From contig CAJTPZ010000016.1 in assembly GCA_910578395.1 (NCBI GenBank), positions 1 to 37,333 of the forward strand: a DNA stretch of 37,333 nucleotides, in the 5' to 3' direction. A program made the translations under genes and the position numbers. The notes below the pieces were generated by a model. It saw only the letters and a list, made by a program, of their open reading frames with translations, ran no database searches and was not told the origin of the DNA. Of the stretch, positions 15,346 through 24,097 are shown in pieces. Position 1 is the first letter of the stretch; every line of letters starts with the position of its first letter. Source of the DNA: an uncultured Muribaculaceae bacterium. GTDB lineage: Bacteria > Bacteroidota > Bacteroidia > Bacteroidales > Muribaculaceae.

Positions 15346-16833
15346 TTACTCCTCTGCTGCAGCCACTTCAGCGGCCTCGGCCTCTTTGGACTGGATATTG
15401 GGAAGCTCCAGACCATAATGATGCTTCTTGTCCATCGCAAGCAACACAAACGCGAAAATTAGAGCGAGCACGCCAAATCCGGCAAAGATCACCATCGGTA
15501 TTGTGTAGTCATACGGCACGAATACATTTGGTTCCTCGACTCCCATAGCCTTTTGAGCCTGTATATCCTCCAGCGCTTTTATTACAGCTGGATTGGTGGC
15601 ATTGACCTTGTCGAGTACAAAACCTATAAGCATCGGCACAAGACACAGACCGATATTCTGAACCCAGAAGATCAGGCAGTAGGCACTGCCGAGCACACGC
15701 TCATCGATAATCTTCGGTACAGAAGGCCAAAGAGCGGCAGGAACAAGAGCAAACGAAATACCAAGCACTACAATAGTCACATAGGCAAGAACCTCACTGT
15801 GAGTCGCCGGCAAAAGAAATGCAAATACCAGATGACAGCAGATCAACAGCAGGGCTCCCCAGATAAGCATTGTCGCGCCACGTCCTTTGCGGTCAAGAAA
15901 ATTGCCGAGAAACACTGTGATCACAGCAGCCCCGATCGGAAACCAACGGAAAATATTTGAGGCCTGAGCCGGCGATATTCCTTCAAGATTACACTGAAGC
16001 ATCTCTGCGCCATAAGCCTGAAACGGGAAAATTGCTGAATAATAAAGCACACAGAGCAATGCCACAATCCAAAATACCCGGCTTGAGAATATCTTGGCGA
16101 CATCCGAGAATTTAAATTCCTCCTCGCTCTGCTCCTCGCTGCCATCTCCGCCAAGCTGCCGGTCGAGCTTCGTATCCATCACGCAGAACACGCAGTAATT
16201 GATAAGTCCTATAAGAAGAAGCACCGTACAGAAAGCAACCGGAACCACCGCCGATCCGAAACTTTCGGCAATCCATGGTGAAATCGAGAATACAGCAAAA
16301 ACTCCTATGCGGGCCAATGCCATCTCAAGCCCCATCGCAAGAGCCATCTCCTTTCCCTTAAACCACTTTGCTATCGCTTTCGACACTGTTGTGCCGGCCA
16401 TTTCACAACCTACACCAAAGATCATGAAACCGAGCGAAGCCATCTTTGCACTTGCAGGCATAGACACCCACCAGGAATTCAGCCAATGTTCCAGACCTGT
16501 ACCCTTAAACCATGTGCTTAAACCGTAAAGTTTTATGCACGCTCCAACAAACATCAGTGAAGCCGAGAGAACGCCGGTAAAACGCACACCCATTTTATCA
16601 AGGATAAAACCGGCTACGATCAGAAATCCACAGACGTTGATAATGTACTCCGAAGCCCTATAGGTACCGTAGCTCGCGGAATTCCAGCCAAATTGTGGTT
16701 CAAGAAGGCTCTTGATCGGAGCCAGCGCATCGACAAACATATAGGCGAAAAACATCATTGACGCTATAAGCGCCAACGCAGTCCAGCGCGCCCATGTCTT
16801 GTCATTGAGATATTGCTGCAGTTGCTTTGTCAT
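15346..16833 (-). CDS. MFS transporter
   Basis: 495 residues with twelve predicted membrane helices in two halves and a charged central loop (KLDRQLGGDGSEEQSEEEFK). GFILDKMGVRFTG is the loop 2-3 MFS motif, and LGNFLDRKGRG is its second-half equivalent. The C-terminus is acidic/Ala-rich. The substrate cannot be read from sequence. The ATG at 16833 (MTKQLQQYLND) precedes the first membrane helix properly; in-frame codons up to 16914 lie in the divergent promoter region. It diverges from the AI-2E gene, and a minus-strand TAGCTTTG at 16877-16870 is a possible -7 box. Confidence 0.88.
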   Translation of the reverse strand: MTKQLQQYLNDKTWARWTALALIASMMFFAYMFVDALAPIKSLLEPQFGWNSASYGTYRASEYIINVCGFLIVAGFILDKMGVRFTGVLSASLMFVGACIKLYGLSTWFKGTGLEHWLNSWWVSMPASAKMASLGFMIFGVGCEMAGTTVSKAIAKWFKGKEMALAMGLEMALARIGVFAVFSISPWIAESFGSAVVPVAFCTVLLLIGLINYCVFCVMDTKLDRQLGGDGSEEQSEEEFKFSDVAKIFSSRVFWIVALLCVLYYSAIFPFQAYGAEMLQCNLEGISPAQASNIFRWFPIGAAVITVFLGNFLDRKGRGATMLIWGALLLICCHLVFAFLLPATHSEVLAYVTIVVLGISFALVPAALWPSVPKIIDERVLGSAYCLIFWVQNIGLCLVPMLIGFVLDKVNATNPAVIKALEDIQAQKAMGVEEPNVFVPYDYTIPMVIFAGFGVLALIFAFVLLAMDKKHHYGLELPNIQSKEAEAAEVAAAEE

Positions 16834-16860
16834 ATTGTGATGAATAATTGATTTACATAC

Positions 16861-16890
16861 TTGCGAGCACAAAGCTAACCAATATTTTTG
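16861..16890 (+). promoter_or_regulatory. promoter of AI-2E family gene
   Basis: TTG at 16861-16863, a 19-base spacer, then TATTTTTG at 16883-16890, matching the Bacteroidetes TTG-N19-TAnnTTTG promoter. Transcription would begin near 16897, leaving a leader of about 44 bases before ATG 16941. It overlaps the opposite candidate box of the MFS gene. Confidence 0.65.
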
Positions 16891-16940
16891 TATTTTTATG
16901 GCGTTTTTGGCCACATTTAAAACTAAAACACCCTCAGAAA

Positions 16941-18080
16941 ATGCCCATCATTTCAAGGCAGCCGTTTACACTCGACCGCGTTGTCAGGCTTGTACTGTCA
17001 GTCGGAGGATTCGCATTCGCCATCTGGCTCATATATCGGCTGCGGTCTGCCCTGCTTCCGTTTGGAGTCGCTTGTCTCATCGCCTACATGATGGAACCTT
17101 TCGTGCGGTTCAACCGGCAGCTGCTTCATCTGCGCAGTCGCGTGGTTCCCATAATTGTCACATTGTTTGAGACTCTTGTCTTTTTCCTGATCCTCTGCTA
17201 CTTCTGCATCCCGTCGATCATCGAGGAACTACACGTAATGGCTTCTTTATTGCAACGTTATGCCGAATCTTCTAACGAAACAATACCATTTCTCCCTCCC
17301 GAAATACACGATGCACTCCACAAAAGCATCGACATAAAGCAGATATCGCAATGGCTCACCGACCAGAATCTCCAGGGCATCTTCAATAACATCTTCAATG
17401 TCGTCACCTCCGGTGTAGGATTTGTTTTTGAGTTTCTAAGTTGGGCCATAGTTTTTCTCTATGTAGCATTCATTCTTCTCGACTACGAGCGACTCATGCG
17501 CGGATTCCGCGACCTAATACCGCCCAAGTACCGCCCACAGGTTCAGAAAATCTCATCCGACATAAAAGACAGCATGAACCATTACTTCCGCGGGCAGGCT
17601 CTAATAGCCGCGATTGTAGCCGCCATCTACAGCGTCGGGTTTCTATTGGTAGGGCTGCCGCTTGCCGTAATCATGGGTCTCTTCATCGGGGTGCTTTTCA
17701 TGGTACCCTATCTGCAATTTGTTTCAATCATACCGGTAACACTGTTATGCATCGTCGTTTCCATTGACTCATCCGTCGATTTCTGGACAATCTGGTGGGA
17801 ATGCATAGCAGTCTATGCCGTAGTTCAGATTGTGGCCGATGTAATCCTCACTCCAAAGATCATGGGAAAAGCCATGGGATTGAATCCGGCAATCATACTT
17901 CTGTCACTGTCCATATGGGGATCTTTGCTTGGAATACTCGGAATGCTCATCGCATTGCCACTTACCACATTGCTCATATCATACTATGACACCTATATCA
18001 TACGGCCCGCGGTCGCTCGCGAAGGTGCCGAAGCCCGCGAGGGCGAGAAACTGATTGACGAGGTAACTCACTTCAAATAA
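16941..18080 (+). CDS. AI-2E family transporter (PerM/YdiK type)
   Basis: 379 residues from ATG 16941, with a hydrophobic pair of helices at the N-terminus, a soluble segment (about 95-160), then several helices. The stretches VPYLQFVSIIPVTLL and DVILTPKIMGKAMGLNPAIILLSL are typical of the family's C-terminal core. Members range from autoinducer-2 exporters to Na+/H+ antiporters, so the substrate is undecided. An earlier in-frame start at 16848 would translate through the promoter and add a non-family extension, so I reject it. Confidence 0.88.
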   Translation: MPIISRQPFTLDRVVRLVLSVGGFAFAIWLIYRLRSALLPFGVACLIAYMMEPFVRFNRQLLHLRSRVVPIIVTLFETLVFFLILCYFCIPSIIEELHVMASLLQRYAESSNETIPFLPPEIHDALHKSIDIKQISQWLTDQNLQGIFNNIFNVVTSGVGFVFEFLSWAIVFLYVAFILLDYERLMRGFRDLIPPKYRPQVQKISSDIKDSMNHYFRGQALIAAIVAAIYSVGFLLVGLPLAVIMGLFIGVLFMVPYLQFVSIIPVTLLCIVVSIDSSVDFWTIWWECIAVYAVVQIVADVILTPKIMGKAMGLNPAIILLSLSIWGSLLGILGMLIALPLTTLLISYYDTYIIRPAVAREGAEAREGEKLIDEVTHFK

Positions 18081-18237
18081 ATGCAATACGCATTACAACA
18101 CCTGAGTTTACATATCTATAACAAATTATTCACTTATTTTAAGCACCGGCACTTCACCTTTCAGAAAAAAATGTCGATATTTGCGACACTTCCATAATGC
18201 TAAGTATAAACTGATTCATTGAATTAAATTCAAAAAG

Positions 18238-19152
18238 ATGAGATTCTCTTTAAAACCGATATTAGCCGCACTTGTAATCGGAGTCACAATGGCCGCCTGC
18301 AACTTCGGCAATACACCAAGCAAATCTACAAACGCTATCGCGTATCAGTCAACCGATCTTCTCATGCGTCTTGACGCAAACGGAGCGATATCAACCCCCG
18401 AGCCTCCGAAGATCCAGGCTATTCTTACGACCGATAACGACAAATCAACCCTAAAACTCAATTTCTCGGAACTGCGCCTCAACTCAGGCACAATCTCGTT
18501 TGCCACACCGGAGCTCCCGATCACTTTCACAGAGACCGGAATGGAGGCTCGTCAAATCATTATTCCGATTAGCGGCTCAACGACAACAATCGACAACTTC
18601 CTTTTCCAGGTCAACGGAAACTGGATGACCATTTCGATGGAAATCAACAATGAAAATGTCAGAATCTGCTCGTCATGGGTATGGTCATCCAACCAGCTCT
18701 ACAACGCAGGCTACATTATCAACGACCTGAAGAGCAACCTCGTGCTTTTGGGAGGTACAACCAACGTAATTAATCCCGCTACCGGTCAAAACACAGAGAA
18801 CAAGAATGCCGAATACGGAATCTACTTCGATGCAAAGACAAAGACTGCCGGCATATATTCTTTTTTCACTTCTCTTGACGGAAACAATAGCGCGACAAAA
18901 ACCTACCTGATTCCCAATGTGCCCTACACACTGGAAGCAAATGGCATAAAGTTTAAGTCCAACGGCCCGATAATACCGAAAGATGTCACAAAATACGAGT
19001 CAAAAGACGCCCCCGAAATGACAGTCTCATCTATCGAAGCCTATATACCCTATACAGGTCTCAAGAGCAACATCTCATTCGTAATGTCATCTGACAACAT
19101 TACGGTAAGTTGCAATGAACTCTCAATGGTTCAACAAATTACGATGCACTGA
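18238..19152 (+). CDS. lipoprotein of unknown function
   Basis: 304 residues: signal peptide ending in TMAAC (Cys21), then a beta-rich, Ser/Thr/Asn-rich protein with no motif I recognise. Length and composition suggest two beta-sandwich-like halves, with many SGTISF/ISFVMSS strands. The 157 bases upstream are AT-rich and contain GATATTTG at about 18177, one base off the -7 consensus. It is followed by a strong hairpin before the GHL10 gene. The surface location is inferred from the lipobox; it may bind glycans in view of its neighbours, but nothing in the sequence shows that. Confidence 0.75.
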   Translation: MRFSLKPILAALVIGVTMAACNFGNTPSKSTNAIAYQSTDLLMRLDANGAISTPEPPKIQAILTTDNDKSTLKLNFSELRLNSGTISFATPELPITFTETGMEARQIIIPISGSTTTIDNFLFQVNGNWMTISMEINNENVRICSSWVWSSNQLYNAGYIINDLKSNLVLLGGTTNVINPATGQNTENKNAEYGIYFDAKTKTAGIYSFFTSLDGNNSATKTYLIPNVPYTLEANGIKFKSNGPIIPKDVTKYESKDAPEMTVSSIEAYIPYTGLKSNISFVMSSDNITVSCNELSMVQQITMH

Positions 19153-19193
19153 TTTCTGGCAACGCGCCATTGATATAAACGCAATTCACATTG

Positions 19194-19230
19194 GCGGCGC
19201 AGAAGTATTCTGCGCCGCTTTCCTGTCTTA
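19194..19230 (+). terminator. strong hairpin between lipoprotein and GHL10 gene
   Basis: GCGGCGCAGAA (19194-19204) and TTCTGCGCCGC (19208-19218) form a perfect 11-bp stem with a 3-base loop, followed by TTTCCTGTCTT. It ends only 16 bases before the next ATG, so it acts either as terminator of the lipoprotein gene or as an attenuator/processing hairpin in the leader of the GHL10 gene. Confidence 0.75.
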
Positions 19231-19233
19231 AAT

Positions 19234-20691
19234 ATGACACGTATTCTGTTAACTTTCTTTCTTGTATCGATTTCCCTGGCACTGACAGCAGCAGAGTCAC
19301 CAAAACGGGAAATGAGAGCCGCATGGATACAGACCGTCTTTCAGGACCACTATTCCCGTCGCACTCCACAGCAAAACCGCGAATGGCTTGCCGAACAGCT
19401 CGACATAATGGCTCAGGCTGGCATAAACGCTGTAATCTTTCAGGTGAGGCCGCAAGCCGACGCTTTCTACAGATCATCGCTCGAACCCTGGAGCCGATGG
19501 CTCACGGGGGCATCCCTGAAAGACCCCGGTTGGGATCCACTTCAGTTCATGGTCGAACAGTGCCACGCACGATCAATGGAACTGCACGCATGGATCAACC
19601 CTTATCGTATAACATCCTCTCGAAAACAGACTGTCCCGGCATCCCACATAGCCCGAAAGCACCCCGAACGCACTATACGTTACAACGGCAATCTGTATTT
19701 CAATCCGGCACTACCCGAGAACAGGGAATGGATATGCCGTGTTGTCGATGACATTGTATCTCGCTACGACATCGATGCGATCCATTTCGACGACTACTTC
19801 TACCCCTACCCTGCCGGGAAACTGAAATTCAACGACTCAGCCTCATTTGCCAGGTACGGAAAAGGACGCAAGCTGGACGACTGGCGGCGTGCCAATGTAG
19901 ACTCACTTATCTGCGATGTAGCCGCGACTATAAGAGATCGTAAGCCATGGGTCAGATTCGGAGTAAGCCCGTTCGGGATATGGCGCAATCAGTCGTCGCA
20001 CCCCGACGGCAGTCCCACCAACGGACTTCAGAACTACGACGACCTCTATGCCGACGTACTACTGTGGGTCCGCGAAGGGTGGATCGACTATCAGGCGCCA
20101 CAGCTCTATTGGCCGCTCGTCCACGACCGCGCGCCGGCACGTGAGCTTGCCGAATGGTGGAGTAGCCACGCCTACGGCCGATATATATTTATCGGTCAAG
20201 ATATTGAAAAATGCATGGACTACGACGAATTATCCGAGAAAATAGATCTAACACGACAGCTTGAAGGCGTACACGGAAATTGCTGGTGGTATGCTTCGGC
20301 TCTGACCTCCGACTATAAAGGTGCCCATACTTCACTGGCCGACCTAAACATCAACCCGGCGTTACCTCCTGACTATCCATGGCTTGCAGAAAACAGCCCG
20401 CTCCCCGAATCGCCCGACATGCTTCACATATCCGGACGGCAATTGCGCTGGCACGCTCCAGCCTCTGGCTCCAGGGAAACCATATCCGACCCTGTAGCCT
20501 ACGTCGTCTATCGTCTTGACTCATCCGGCACAACTGCCGGCATCGACAATCCGGCCAATATCGAAGCGATAATACACGGCGAAAACAACTGGGACATTCC
20601 TGAAGACTATCCCGCCGGCACTTGGTTCACCGTCACCGCACTCGATCGTGTAAATCGCGAGTCGGATCCTGCTGTTCCTGTCAAAATCTGA
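19234..20691 (+). CDS. family 10-like glycosyl hydrolase (GHL10, YngK type)
   Basis: 485 residues. A signal peptide (MTRILLTFFLVSISLALTAAE) leads to a TIM-barrel GHL10 domain (about 24-330): REMRAAWIQTVFQDHY, AGINAVIFQVRPQADAFY, MELHAWINPYRI and AIHFDDYFYPYP are the family blocks. A fibronectin-like tail follows (about 385-485, YVVYRLDSSG). Members of this family probably act on cell-wall or host glycans in the periplasm, with the substrate not settled. It is followed 18 bases later by the GT2 gene, so the two are likely co-transcribed. Confidence 0.88.
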   Translation: MTRILLTFFLVSISLALTAAESPKREMRAAWIQTVFQDHYSRRTPQQNREWLAEQLDIMAQAGINAVIFQVRPQADAFYRSSLEPWSRWLTGASLKDPGWDPLQFMVEQCHARSMELHAWINPYRITSSRKQTVPASHIARKHPERTIRYNGNLYFNPALPENREWICRVVDDIVSRYDIDAIHFDDYFYPYPAGKLKFNDSASFARYGKGRKLDDWRRANVDSLICDVAATIRDRKPWVRFGVSPFGIWRNQSSHPDGSPTNGLQNYDDLYADVLLWVREGWIDYQAPQLYWPLVHDRAPARELAEWWSSHAYGRYIFIGQDIEKCMDYDELSEKIDLTRQLEGVHGNCWWYASALTSDYKGAHTSLADLNINPALPPDYPWLAENSPLPESPDMLHISGRQLRWHAPASGSRETISDPVAYVVYRLDSSGTTAGIDNPANIEAIIHGENNWDIPEDYPAGTWFTVTALDRVNRESDPAVPVKI

Positions 20692-20709
20692 CAAACATCC
20701 ACATTTGTG

Positions 20710-21621
20710 ATGGAATCCTTATCTGTGATAATTCCGGTCTACAATGCAGCGCCATGGATCGAAGCATGCATCAGATCAGTTGTTTCACAGGTATGTGATT
20801 GCACACCGGAAATAATAATTGTCGATGACGGAAGCACCGACAACACTCCAGATATCATCTCCCGATTTAAAAATATCGCCCGCGTCATCACACTACAGCA
20901 CAGCGGGCAAGCCTACGCACGAAACACCGCTATCAAACATTCATCGGGCAAATGTCTAATGTTTGTTGATGCCGATGACATGCTGTCGCCTGGAGCTATC
21001 TACACACTCGCCAAGATCATGAACGCCACAGGCGCCCCAATCGCCTGCGCCCCGCTCTCACGCCGCCACCACGCCATATCAGGGGAACCTCACACTGAGA
21101 TATTTGATTCACACACTGCTGTTGAAAAACTTTTATATCAGACGAATCTGGCACTGAATTCATCACTTGGCGGCAAAATATTCGATAGACGCATCTTCAA
21201 TGAAATCAGGTTTTGGGATAATCACCTCTATGAAGATCTCGAAATAATGCCCCGCCTGTTTCTTCGGGCGGGTTCAATTGCCGTCACATCCTCTCCTCTT
21301 TACTTTTATAGACGCAATCCACTAAGTACACTTTCCGTGTGGTGCGACCGACGCAAGGACATGATCGATGTCGTACAACGCATCATCACATTACCGGAAA
21401 TCGAAACAGATCCGATCCTATATCGGGCAGCGGCTGATCGATGTTTCAGTGCAGCCTGCAATTGCCTGATAAACATGTGGCGCCACAACGACAATGACAC
21501 AGCTACAATTGCACGTTGCCGATCCATTCTGAAAAACACACGCCGTTCATCGCTGTTCAATCCGCGGGCGCGGCTTAAGAACCGACTCACAGCCGCAGCT
21601 TTATCATTGCTGCCACTTTGA
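20710..21621 (+). CDS. GT2 family glycosyltransferase
   Basis: 303 residues, an A-fold glycosyltransferase. SVIIPVYNAAPWIEACIRSV opens the domain, IIVDDGSTDN is the nucleotide-sugar DDG motif and LMFVDADDM the DxD metal motif. The acceptor region follows (LYEDLEIMPRLFLRAG). There is no membrane helix, so it is cytoplasmic or peripheral. The ATG at 20710 is preferred over the preceding GTG at 20707. The sugar and acceptor cannot be read from the sequence. It is read from the GHL10 gene and ends 12 bases before a bidirectional terminator. Confidence 0.92.
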   Translation: MESLSVIIPVYNAAPWIEACIRSVVSQVCDCTPEIIIVDDGSTDNTPDIISRFKNIARVITLQHSGQAYARNTAIKHSSGKCLMFVDADDMLSPGAIYTLAKIMNATGAPIACAPLSRRHHAISGEPHTEIFDSHTAVEKLLYQTNLALNSSLGGKIFDRRIFNEIRFWDNHLYEDLEIMPRLFLRAGSIAVTSSPLYFYRRNPLSTLSVWCDRRKDMIDVVQRIITLPEIETDPILYRAAADRCFSAACNCLINMWRHNDNDTATIARCRSILKNTRRSSLFNPRARLKNRLTAAALSLLPL

Positions 21622-21633
21622 CTGCCAAAAGCA

Positions 21634-21669
21634 AAAAAGAGAGAGTCCAACAAAGGCCTCTCTCTTTTT
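21634..21669. terminator. bidirectional terminator between GT2 and GH92 genes
   Basis: AAAAAGAGAGAG (21634-21645) pairs perfectly with CTCTCTCTTTTT (21658-21669) around a 12-base loop, giving a U-run in both directions. It sits between the convergent stops at 21621 (plus) and 21689 (minus). Confidence 0.85.
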
Positions 21670-21688
21670 ACGTTTATCACACTATGAA

Positions 21689-24031
21689 TCACTTGATGTC
21701 CTTCGGACGCTCTGGATCATTTGAGAACGAATAAGGATATGCATCGGGGGTGGTACCGCGGTCGGTAGCCGGAGCATCAGTCATGGTCATCTTTATGTCA
21801 GCGCCATCCATAAGATCGGAATGCGTGAGATAGTTCTTACCATATTCCTTGCCGTTAAGCTTCATACTTCCGATATAACGGTTGACATCCGAGTTGCCGG
21901 AAGCCTTGATCGAAACCGTGTTTCCATTTTCGAGATTGATGCGGGCCGACTCAAACAGCGGAGCACCGAGCACATATTCATTGCTGCCTGGGCAGACGGG
22001 ATAGAAACCGAGAGCCGAGAAAACATACCATGCCGAAGTCTGGCCATTATCCTCGTCACCGCAATAACCGTCGGGATTGGCATTGTACATGCGGTTCATT
22101 GTCTCACGCACCCAGTACTGGCTCTTCCAGGGCTCTCCCGAGTAGTTGTAAAGATAAATCATATGCTGGATGGGCTGATTGCCATGAGCATAGTTACCCA
22201 TATTCATGATCTGCATCTCACGTATCTCATGAATCACACCGCCATAATAGCTGTCATCAAACAACGGTGGAACATTGAACACCGAGTCAAGCATCGCATT
22301 GAATGTCTCCTCGCCGCCCATCAGGTCAATAAGCCCCTGCGGATCATGGAATACCGACCATGTGTAGTGCCAGCTGTTGCCCTCAGTGAAAGCGTCACCC
22401 CACTTGAGCGGGTTGAACGGCGCCTGGAAGTTTCCGTCGAGATTCTTGCCACGCATCAGCTTGGTCTCCGGATCAAAGAGTTTTTCATAGTTATAGGCGT
22501 TCTTCGCAAAAGGACGTATCTCCTCGTCGCTCTTGCCAAGCATCTTGCCCAGGCGGTAGATACACCAGTCATCATAAGCGTATTCAAGTGTGCGGGCGGC
22601 ACTCTCGTTGATCTTCACGTCGTAGGGTACATAACCTATGCTGTCGTAGTACTCAAAACCGCGACGGCCTGTAGAGCTTACGCGGGGATGCACACTGTGG
22701 GCACCGCTCACGACTGCTTCCCAGATAGTCTCGAGATCATGCTTGTCCACTCCTTTCAGAACTGCGTCAGCCACTACCGAAGCCGAGTTGTTGCCTACCA
22801 TACATCCTCGGTGGCCGGGCGAAGCCCATTCAGGCAGGAAGCCGCTCTCCTTGTAAGTGTTGGCAAGACCTTCCTGCATCTTCTGGTTCTCCGACGGATA
22901 AACGAGATTAAGAAGCGGGAAGAGACAGCGGAATGTATCCCAGAAACCGGTATCGGTATACATATATCCTGGAAGAACCTCGCCATTGTAAGGGCTGTAA
23001 TGCACTATATCGCCGTTGGCGTCAACCTCCCAGAACGAACGTGGGAAAAGCACCGAGCGATAAAGACATGAATAGAACGTGCGCAGACGGTCAACATCTG
23101 TGTCATCGACCTCTATACGACCGAGAGTCTCGTTCCACTCATCGCGGCCATCCTCTTTTACCTGATCGAAACTGCGGTCACCGAGTTCCTGGAGATTGAT
23201 AAGAGCCTGTTCGGGACTGATAAACGACGATGCCACACGTGCCGTGACCTGATCACCGCGTTTTGTCGACGGGAAACCTACGATAGCACCGGCATGGTCG
23301 GTAGTGATATCCAGTTTGGTTGTGTCGATTGTTCCGTTTTCTGCAATTGCAGTATAAGTGAACGGAGCGTCGAACTCAACGACAAAATAGTTGCGGAAAT
23401 TTTCGGGGACACCACCACTGTTGCGGGTAGTGTATCCGGTGATACGACGCTTCTCTGGATCTACCGTGATCGACGAACCGCGGTTGAATGCGTCAACAAC
23501 GACATAGGCGCTGTCAGTTTCAGGGAAAGTGAAACGGAACATGGCTGCGCGTGATGTCGGGGTGATCTCTGTCACGACATCGTGCTCTGCGAGATAAACA
23601 CGGTAATAGTACGGGGTTGAAGTCTCAGCCTTGTGAGAAAACCAGCTTGCACGCTCGTTCTCGTCAAAAACCGGCGTACCAGTCTCTGGCATGATCGAGA
23701 ACTGGCCATAATCATTGATCCAAGGTGAGGGCTGGTGGGTCTGCTTGAAACCACGGATCTTATTTGCATCGTAGGTATACGCCCAACCGTCGCCCATACG
23801 TCCGGTCTGAGGGGTCCAGAAGTTCATTCCCCACGGCATAGCTATCGCCGGATAGGTATTGCCGGTAGAAAGCGCGAAGCTGGAGTGAGATCCGACGAGC
23901 GGATTCACATAGTCTACCGGAGAGAGAGCGCTCTTGGCGGCCTTCTCTGCTCCACAGGATGCCACAAGCATAATGGCACCTGCCGCGAGTCCGGCAAAAA
24001 GTGTTTTTGTCGATAATGATTGCAATTGCAT
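21689..24031 (-). CDS. GH92 family alpha-mannosidase, lipoprotein
   Basis: 780 residues. Lipobox VASC (Cys26) anchors it to a membrane. GH92 blocks are visible throughout: VDYVNPLVGSHS at the N-terminus, GFWDTFRCLFPLLNLVYP, TEGNSWHYTWSVFHD, and GYCGDEDNGQTSAWYVFSAL, whose Asp residues serve the calcium-dependent catalytic site. Substrates are alpha-mannosides such as host N-glycans. The family usually has GNEP before a His pair; here it reads GNQPIQH, so the linkage preference is open. ATG 24031 starts the signal peptide; in-frame codons upstream run into the GH95 gene. A minus TTACTTTG at 24063-24056 may be its -7 box. Confidence 0.93.
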   Translation of the reverse strand: MQLQSLSTKTLFAGLAAGAIMLVASCGAEKAAKSALSPVDYVNPLVGSHSSFALSTGNTYPAIAMPWGMNFWTPQTGRMGDGWAYTYDANKIRGFKQTHQPSPWINDYGQFSIMPETGTPVFDENERASWFSHKAETSTPYYYRVYLAEHDVVTEITPTSRAAMFRFTFPETDSAYVVVDAFNRGSSITVDPEKRRITGYTTRNSGGVPENFRNYFVVEFDAPFTYTAIAENGTIDTTKLDITTDHAGAIVGFPSTKRGDQVTARVASSFISPEQALINLQELGDRSFDQVKEDGRDEWNETLGRIEVDDTDVDRLRTFYSCLYRSVLFPRSFWEVDANGDIVHYSPYNGEVLPGYMYTDTGFWDTFRCLFPLLNLVYPSENQKMQEGLANTYKESGFLPEWASPGHRGCMVGNNSASVVADAVLKGVDKHDLETIWEAVVSGAHSVHPRVSSTGRRGFEYYDSIGYVPYDVKINESAARTLEYAYDDWCIYRLGKMLGKSDEEIRPFAKNAYNYEKLFDPETKLMRGKNLDGNFQAPFNPLKWGDAFTEGNSWHYTWSVFHDPQGLIDLMGGEETFNAMLDSVFNVPPLFDDSYYGGVIHEIREMQIMNMGNYAHGNQPIQHMIYLYNYSGEPWKSQYWVRETMNRMYNANPDGYCGDEDNGQTSAWYVFSALGFYPVCPGSNEYVLGAPLFESARINLENGNTVSIKASGNSDVNRYIGSMKLNGKEYGKNYLTHSDLMDGADIKMTMTDAPATDRGTTPDAYPYSFSNDPERPKDIK

Positions 24032-24055
24032 ATAACTGAATTTAAATATACAATG

Positions 24056-24063
24056 CAAAGTAA
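24056..24063 (-). promoter_or_regulatory. putative -7 box for GH92 gene
   Basis: Minus strand TTACTTTG, one base off TAnnTTTG, 24 bases ahead of the GH92 ATG in the 66-base divergent intergenic stretch. The opposite strand for GH95 has only partial boxes. Confidence 0.3.
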
Positions 24064-24097
24064 ATAATTCCTGAAGTATTTTGAGTATTTTTACCAC

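Noticed and set aside
15180..15449. 89-residue minus-strand frame containing YDGLCRYR
   Set aside because: It spans the MFS 3' end in the wrong frame and the short repeat; the recurring peptide reflects the DNA repeat and not a gene.
18065..18110. Small AATGC/GCATT hairpin after the AI-2E gene as terminator
   Set aside because: Only a 5-bp stem and no U-run.
21821..23071. 416-residue plus-strand frame opposite GH92
   Set aside because: Antisense shadow of the GH92 gene, whose family motifs lie on the minus strand.
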